Below are positions 57,945 through 64,000 of a stretch of 64,000 nucleotides of DNA, in pieces (positions within the stretch are counted from its first letter, which is position 1; each line of letters begins with the position of its first letter). A program made the translations under genes and the position numbers. Origin of the DNA: Marthasterias glacialis (lineage: Eukaryota > Echinodermata > Asteroidea > Forcipulatida > Asteriidae). The notes under the pieces are model-generated. The model was given only the letters and a program-made list of their open reading frames with translations. It made no database searches and had not been told where the DNA came from. Where the stretch lies: the NCBI GenBank assembly GCA_911728455.2, contig OU452225.1, positions 19,378,495 through 19,442,494 of the forward strand, in the 5' to 3' direction.

Positions 57945-58205
57945 AGGGGCAGTGTAGTCATGATTATAGCAGGCCTGTTGCTCTGCATGGAAAGATGAAC
58001 TCACACCCAGATACTCACAAGCGAGTGCTTGAGGTCAAATCACAAAGGGTGCCGTCTACGTCAAACTGGGTTGTGATCGCTGGCGCGCAGGCGCACTGAG
58101 TCACTGGGTTAGTCAATTTACTGTAATCATCATGAACAAATTTCCCTTCAAAGGGGGGGGGGGGGGTGTCCTCATGATTGTAGCAGTAAATGGTTGAACC
58201 CAGTT
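57945..58205. mobile_element. MITE family R8 copy in lectin spacer 4
   Basis: Starts GCAGTGTAGTCATGATTATA; a second, partial copy follows from about 58160. Shared with spacer 5, so it was inserted before that duplication. A 14-G run lies at 58153-58166. Confidence 0.7.
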
Positions 58206-59260
58206 ACTTAGCATGCGCGTTCGCCCGCGGTCACATCACAGTGAATCGTTTATATCAGAGACTTGTTTGTACAAATTACCACTTGGTCTCGGGTTTGGTC
58301 TCCCCGATCTCTCCTTGGCCTTGCAAGGCATCGACGTCTCTGCAAGACACACTAAGACTATGTAGAGACACGGGAAGGGAGGCCGGTCCTCTAATTAAAA
58401 AGGACGAGCATTGACCACATACATAACAAAATGCACAGTGACTTCTTAGACTTCTCAAAAATTACAACAGCACAGTACAGCCACGGTAGGTTAAAATACA
58501 ACTAGTATTAGTAAGTACAAGTACAATGCGAAGGTCAAGGGTCAAAACGCGTCTTGCTTCACGCTACCGTAATATACACATTTTCAAGAATCGATTCTAT
58601 CACAAAGTCTCCAAAAATACAACATTTCTCTGATGAAATGATTAGTAACAAGACAACTCACAGGGAGTTTCCTTAATGTTAACCCTTCCATATAAATAAC
58701 ACTAGGAGCATAGCCAGAGCCATTCTCCCTACAAATAAAGAGAATTACCAACAGAAATGAAATGTGCTCTTTCTCTGCTGAAAGCTATCAGAAAAGAGAG
58801 ATAGTCTAAAGGTCGCGGACACACAAACTTTAACTTGTTATTGTTAATATACAAATCACAAAGTTAGATCACACACTTGAACACTGAGGGCGCACTTGGG
58901 TTCCCTACATCTTTTACCCACAAGTCAACTTGCCTATTATTTCGTAATTTGTTGCATGACATCTTTTATTGTGTGTCCTGGCTATCGATTGACAGATTAG
59001 TTTCAGAATCAGACATGCTAGAATGGTAGAAAACTAAGATCACCATAGCAACATGACGAAGAGATGTGATTAGAAAAGATGCTTGTTACTAATATCATAA
59101 TAGCCAAGTCCAACTGTTACCTGGTGGTGCCCACGCAGGCAATGCAGTGTTTATGCAAGTTCGAGTCTTCAATAGCGAGTCCGGCATTGTCACCACAGTG
59201 TAGATTTATCTCCACCGGAGAGTCTTGTACATTTTTCTTGCATTGATTTGGATGTGAAAT

Positions 59261-60001
59261 ATGAAGACCTTAGTTCTACTATTCGCAGTAGCCTTTTATT
59301 TCATGGTATCGACCTGCAATGAAGGTTTGGTCTGCCCCTCTGAGTGGGAATTATTTGGTGAGTCGTGCTACAAGTCCGTGATGGAGAAAATGACTTTTGA
59401 TAGAGCAGTCATCACCTGTACCGCTATGAGCAGCCATGTGGCAGTCCCTACCTCACTCGCAGAGCACCAGTTTATCTGGGAGATGGTCAGTAAAGTCGCA
59501 AGTGGCAATATCTGGGTTGGTTGTACTGATAGAGAGGAAGGAGGCAATTGGGTGCAGCCTGGTGAGGGAGGCGAAGAGTGTAGCTTCTTCAACTGGTATC
59601 CAGGAGAGCCCAATGACCTAAATTGTGAAGATTGTGCGTTGATGAATCCTCCTTACAATGGTCGTTGGAATGATGGTGAGTGTACCTGGCCGAGCTACGT
59701 GGTCTGTCAGCGCCCTCCCGTAGAACCAACCACCCCGCCAATCAGCTTGTACTCGCTGCAGGCAGAACTCACTGGCCGCTTCGTATCTCACTGCCTGACC
59801 GGTCATGTCATCAAGGAGTTACCGATCAAGGGAGTTGTCGCGTGTGGGTCAGCGTGCCGGGATGAGCCTCGATGCCGCTCCTTCAATGTACGACTTGGTA
59901 GCAGCGAGGAGCAGATCTGCCAGTTCAATGCCGTCACTCGCGAGGAGGCCGATAAAGAGGATATTGAGATGGATAATTCGTGCTATTATTTCGACAAGTA
60001 A
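59261..60001 (+). CDS. Secreted C-type lectin with PAN domain (copy 4), 246 aa
   Basis: Intronless, same architecture as copy 3: signal peptide, long-form CTLD with EPN and WND, PAN domain. It is a likely calcium-dependent sugar-binding secreted protein of innate recognition or mucus. The loop reads GEPNDLNCEDCALMNPPY, with an additional cysteine at position 122 two residues before the aspartate of the usual EDC, giving an odd cysteine count in the CTLD. REEGGNW replaces REEEGKW. The PAN domain reads EEQICQFNAVTREEAD and ends CYYFDK. A polyA hexamer lies at 60204. Confidence 0.95.
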   Translation: MKTLVLLFAVAFYFMVSTCNEGLVCPSEWELFGESCYKSVMEKMTFDRAVITCTAMSSHVAVPTSLAEHQFIWEMVSKVASGNIWVGCTDREEGGNWVQPGEGGEECSFFNWYPGEPNDLNCEDCALMNPPYNGRWNDGECTWPSYVVCQRPPVEPTTPPISLYSLQAELTGRFVSHCLTGHVIKELPIKGVVACGSACRDEPRCRSFNVRLGSSEEQICQFNAVTREEADKEDIEMDNSCYYFDK

Positions 60002-60203
60002 CAAAATACAAAATAGCAAACCGAATGAGAAACAAACGACTGCGTGAATAGAGCCTGGATTGTTATGTCGATTAATCATTCCATTGATATGGTTATTGAT
60101 CAGTTAAGGTTATTTCGAGTTTCTGTAATTTACAGTTTTGGAGTATTTACGTTAGAGCACGAAACGTCACTTGAAGTAACTCTGCCCTCTATTCACCTGT
60201 AAC

Positions 60204-60209
60204 AATAAA
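60204..60209 (+). terminator. Candidate polyA signal of lectin copy 4
   Basis: AATAAA in the same conserved context, about 205 nt after the stop. Confidence 0.65.
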
Positions 60210-61080
60210 TCAATGGAAGCTTCGTTTATGACGTACTAATGTCCTTGAATGAATGGTGGAACTTTCGAAATTTGGAGGGTTTACCTTTCATAAACCACAA
60301 TGATTGACAAGGTTGTAAACAAAACAAAAAATGATATAATTCTTAATTTCAGAGTTTGGTATTCACCCTACATCACACAAAATTGACGGAGAGGGCGTTT
60401 TACCGTTCCCTGCCACTTTTTAAATCACATCCCAACGTGACCTTGAAATCATCCATGGAGTTTGAAACTGGTCTGAGCGGTCCATCTCCCTCGAACACTG
60501 CTGGACAGGGACACACCTCGTAGGCACAAATCCTTATGTCATCACGAAAGTAACTGAGCAATGAATGAATGATAAAGGACATACCTTCAATGTCCATGTA
60601 ATTCAGGCTTCTTATTCACTTCTGTTATGAGAGCTCGGAGGCACGAAGTAAAATACTAAAATTAGCACTCAATTTATTTTATGCCAAATGTTATCAGAAA
60701 CTTAATTTTATCGTAGATTATTTTCATTGTGTGAAAACGTTACTACACCTGTGGTTTTAGGCTTGATCTTTTCTAACTTTCGTTAGGTAGCTTTTAACTC
60801 TGGAAGTGACCAGCTTATTGTGTATCCCATAAATTTGTACCAAAAGGTCAAGAATAAGTTCAAATGTGCTAGATGTAGAATTCTTGATAAAACTTTTTGA
60901 AAACTTTGCAAATTACCGGTATAGTTGTTTCGATTGCCGCTATATCTAAAAGCCTGCATTATAACTATCCCTTACATGCTAAACTTAAACACTGTTTCGT
61001 TGGTTTCACTAAAACGCTTTATTAAATTATGTGGAGTAGGAATGAACTCGCTGATTTAGCAATGGTGTTCTTGTTCTTAA

Positions 61081-61330
61081 AGGGGCTGTGTCGTCATGAT
61101 TATAGCAGGCCTGTTGCTCTGCATGGAAAGATGAACTCACACCCAGATACTCACAAGCGTGTGCTTGCGGTCAAATCACAAAGGGTGCCGTCTACGTCAA
61201 ACTGGGTTGTGATCGCCGGCGCGCAGGCGCACTGAGTCACTGGGTTAGTCAATTTACTGTTATAACCATGACAAAATATCCCTTCAAAGGGGGAGTGTCC
61301 TCAGGATTATAGCAGTAAATGGATGAATCC
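61081..61330. mobile_element. MITE family R8 copy in lectin spacer 5
   Basis: Same insertion as in spacer 4, starting GGGGCTGTGTCGTCATGATT. Confidence 0.7.
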
Positions 61331-62066
61331 AGTTACTTAGCATGCGCGTTCGCCCGCGGTCACATCACAGTGAATCGTTTATATCAGAGACATGTTTGTA
61401 CAAACTACCACTTGGTCTCGGGTTTGGTCTCCCCGATCTCTCCTTGGCCTTGCAAGGCATCGACGTCTCTGCAAGACACACTAATACTACGTAGAGACAC
61501 GGGAAGGGAGGCCGGTCCTCTAATTAAAAAGGACGAGCATTCACCACATACATAACAAAATGCACAACGACTTCTTAGACTTCTCAAAAATTACAACAGC
61601 ACAGTACAGCCACTGTAGGTTAAAATACAACTAGTATTAGTAAGTACAAGTACAATGCGAAGGTCAAGGGTCAAAACGCGTCCTGCTTCACGCTACCGTA
61701 ATATACAAATTTTCAAGAATCGATTCTATCACAAAGTCTCCAAAAATACAACATTTCTCTGATGAAATGATTAGTAACAAGACAACTCACAGGGAGTTTC
61801 CTTAAAGTTAACCCTTCCATATAAATAACACTAGGAGCATGGCCAGAGCCATTCTCCATACAAAATATAGAGAATTACCAACAGAAATGAAATGTGCTCT
61901 TTCTCTGCTGAAAGCTGACAGAAAAGAGAGATAGTCTAAAGGTCGCGGACACACAAACTTTATTTTGTTATTGTTAATATACAAATCACAAAGTTAGATC
62001 ACACACTTGAACACTGAGGGCGCACTTGGGTTTCCTACAACTATTACCCACAAGTCAACTGTATGG

Positions 62067-62520
62067 GGTGCGTTCGATTAGCTTACACGTGCATACCGGG
62101 TAGTTACACTCGTGGTAGCCACAAGTGGTAGCTAATCGAACGCTGCCGTGTTTTCGCTTGGCATTCTGGGAAAGGTAAGGTCAAAGGTTGTTGCCTGGAG
62201 CGGGAAATTACGCAGCAGAGAATCTGTACCAAAAGTAGACGAGTACATGGAGTACACCGTCCAGCGGTATGAACCAGATGATTTTAAGAATCATTTCCGC
62301 CTTGAATTTGTTTGTACTCGCGTCGAATTCAATTGATTATTCCCCGCCATATTGGTATGGTGCGAAGTACGTCATTACACCTGGGCATCCACCAGAGACC
62401 CGCTCGCGAGCTCGGGCTGTGGTGGCATACACCAGGGGCAGACACGAGTGTCACGTGATGGCTAATCGAACGCTCTTGTGTAAGTTTTACTTACACGTGT
62501 AAGCTAATCGAACGCACCCA
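62067..62520. mobile_element. Terminal-inverted-repeat element GGGTGCGTTCGATTAGC
   Basis: Left end GGGTGCGTTCGATTAGCTTA, right end GTAAGCTAATCGAACGCACC C, with further GCTAATCGAACGC copies inside both arms. About 450 bp, noncoding, inserted in lectin spacer 5 only. Confidence 0.8.
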
Positions 62521-62690
62521 TAGAGATGTTTCACGTGACGTCACCGAGACCTTTTTCTAATGCTGCGTGACAAACAGGCCCTGGAAATCATTCAGCAAAC
62601 GACGCGCAAGCCATTGAGTTTGTACATGGCTGTACCCAACATGGCTGCGAAACGAACTTTTCCCGGGGTCATGAAACTTCTCTATATTAT
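62520..62690. mobile_element. MITE family R9 copy upstream of lectin copy 5
   Basis: Starts ATAGAGATGTTTCACGTGAC and ends ATGAAACTTCTCTATATTA; inverted relative to the copy at 49957. Confidence 0.75.
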
Positions 62691-63005
62691 TTCGTAATTT
62701 GTTGCATGACATCTTTTATTGCGTGTCCTGGCTATCGATTGACAGATTAGACTAAGAATCAGACATGCTAGAATGGTGGAAAGCTAAGATCACCATAGCA
62801 ACATGACAAAGCGACATGATTAGAAAAGATGTTTGTTACTAATAATAGCCAAGTCCAACTGTTACCTGGTGGTGCCCACTCAGGCAATGCAGTGTTTATG
62901 CAAGTTCAAGTCTTCAATAGCGAGTCCAGCATTGTCATCACAGTGTAGATTTATCTCCACCGGAGAGTTTTATACATCTTTCTTGCATTGATGTTGATGT
63001 GAAAT

Positions 63006-63746
63006 ATGAAGACCTTAGTTCTACTATTCGCAGTAGCCTTTTATTTCATGGTATCGACCTGCAATGAAGGTTTGATCTGCCCCTCTGAGTGGGAATTATT
63101 TGGTGAGTCGTGCTACAAGTCCGTGATGGAGAAAATGACTTTTGATAGAGCAGTCATCACCTGTACCGCTATGAGCAGCCGTATGGCAGTCCCAACCTCA
63201 CTCACAGAGCATCAGTTTATCTGGGAGATGGTCAGTAAAGTCGCAAGTGGCAATGTCTGGGTTGGTTGTACTGATAGAGAGGAAGAGGGCAAGTGGGTGC
63301 AGCCTGGTGAGGGAGGCGAAGAGTGTAGCTTCTTCAACTGGTATCCAGGAGAGCCCAATGACCTAAATGGTGAAGATTGTGCGTTGATGAGGCATCATTT
63401 TAATGGTCGTTGGAATGACGCACCGTGTACCTGGCCGAGCTACGTGGTCTGTCAGCGCCCTCCCGTAGAATCAACCACCCCGCCAATCAGCTTGTACTCG
63501 CTGCAGGCAGAACTCACTGGCCGCTTCGTATCCCACTGCCTGACCGGTCATGTCATCAAGGAGTTACCGATCAAGGGCGTTGTCGCGTGTGGGTCAGCGT
63601 GCCGGGTTGAGCCTCGATGCCGCTCCTTCAATGTACGACTTGGTAGCAGCGAGGAGCAGATCTGCCAGCTCAATGACGTCACTCGCGAGGAAGCTGATAA
63701 AGAGGGTATTGAGATGGATAATTCGTGCTATTATTTCAACAAGTAA
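63006..63746 (+). CDS. Secreted C-type lectin with PAN domain (copy 5), 246 aa
   Basis: Intronless, complete. Signal peptide, long-form CTLD with EPN (116-118) and WND (136-138), PAN domain with ACGSACRVEPRCRSFNV. The loop GEPNDLNGEDCALMRHHF and GRWNDAPC differs from copy 4 in charge (RHH in place of NPP). Upstream, the duplicated spacer is interrupted by two transposon insertions (62067-62520 and 62520-62690). A polyA hexamer lies at 63950. It is most similar to copy 4 in the spacer and flanks. Confidence 0.95.
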   Translation: MKTLVLLFAVAFYFMVSTCNEGLICPSEWELFGESCYKSVMEKMTFDRAVITCTAMSSRMAVPTSLTEHQFIWEMVSKVASGNVWVGCTDREEEGKWVQPGEGGEECSFFNWYPGEPNDLNGEDCALMRHHFNGRWNDAPCTWPSYVVCQRPPVESTTPPISLYSLQAELTGRFVSHCLTGHVIKELPIKGVVACGSACRVEPRCRSFNVRLGSSEEQICQLNDVTREEADKEGIEMDNSCYYFNK

Positions 63747-63949
63747 TAAAATATAAAATAGCGGACCGAATGAGAAACACTCGACTGCATGAATCGAGCC
63801 TGGATTGTTGTATCGATTAATCTTTCCATTGATATGGTCATTGTCTAGTTATTGTTATTTCGAGTTTCGGTAAAGTAACAGGTTTGGAGTATTTGCGTTA
63901 AAGCACGAAGCGTCACTCGAAGTAACTTCCCCCTCTATTTGCCTGCAAC

Positions 63950-63955
63950 AATAAA
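63950..63955 (+). terminator. Candidate polyA signal of lectin copy 5
   Basis: AATAAA in the conserved context CAACAATAAATCAATGG, about 205 nt after the stop. Confidence 0.65.
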
Positions 63956-64000
63956 TCAATGGAAACTTCTCTATGACGATACATCGTCCTTGAATGAATG

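Larger units (their letters stand above)
54937..63005 (+). repeat. Segmentally duplicated spacers of the lectin array
   Basis: Spacers before copies 3, 4 and 5 share long blocks. Examples are the block starting GTAGGTTAAAATACAACTAG (55598, 58488, 61615) and the block with TTTGGTATTC followed by a minus-strand frame (55035, 57190, 60355). Spacers 4 and 5 also share about 600 bp (57873-58487 and 61010-61614), including a MITE, that is absent from spacer 3. Gene-to-gene distances are 2,434, 2,890 and 3,745 bp. Confidence 0.85.

Overview
This is a stretch of intron-rich, AT-leaning eukaryotic (animal) genome, dense with short non-autonomous transposons and tRNA-derived SINEs. The gene content (an SVEP1-type vWA/sushi/HYR protein, POLE4, pancreatic-lipase-family enzymes with PLAT domains, and tandem C-type lectins carrying a PAN/apple domain) fits a marine invertebrate deuterostome. 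An echinoderm, perhaps a sea star, is my best guess, but that is inference and not read directly from a marker gene.

Layout. (1) 425-20496, minus strand: the 5' part of an SVEP1 orthologue. Fifteen exons are resolved (signal peptide, vWA, EGF-like, ephrin-receptor-like, three CCP, two HYR, one CCP, then a linker), and the gene runs off the left edge. (2) 22588-25149, plus strand: complete four-exon POLE4, the histone-fold subunit of DNA polymerase epsilon, with a minisatellite in an intron. (3) 26055-33581 and 35890-40402, minus strand: two complete tandem pancreatic-lipase-family genes with full catalytic triads and PLAT domains. They share most exon lengths but differ by one intron. (4) 41230-about 44223, minus strand: an unrecognised gene for a low-complexity protein with about a dozen degenerate 20-25-residue W/P/KGT repeats and a C-terminal CaaX-like ending. 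(5) 44.3-49 kb: mostly transposon debris, a CpG-rich patch and a possible bidirectional promoter at 46.25 kb. (6) 49077-63746: five intronless secreted C-type lectin genes, one on minus and four on plus. Three are full length (246 aa, CTLD plus PAN), one is frameshifted between its domains, and one retains only the CTLD.

How the genes relate. The lipases form a local duplication of secreted, probably digestive, enzymes. The lectins form a young segmental array whose differences concentrate in the calcium/sugar-binding loop, as expected for recognition molecules under diversifying selection. POLE4 is an unrelated housekeeping gene. SVEP1 is a large extracellular adhesion protein.

The most interesting items are the lectin array with its variable sugar-binding loop, the unrecognised repeat/CaaX gene, an array of duplicated 3' splice acceptors in front of the last exon of lipase A, and a MITE family that spreads paired CRE (TGACGTCA) and YY1-type (AAGATGGCGGC) sites. 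Exon boundaries were called by eye from GT/AG sites, reading phase and recalled family architecture. No database search was run.
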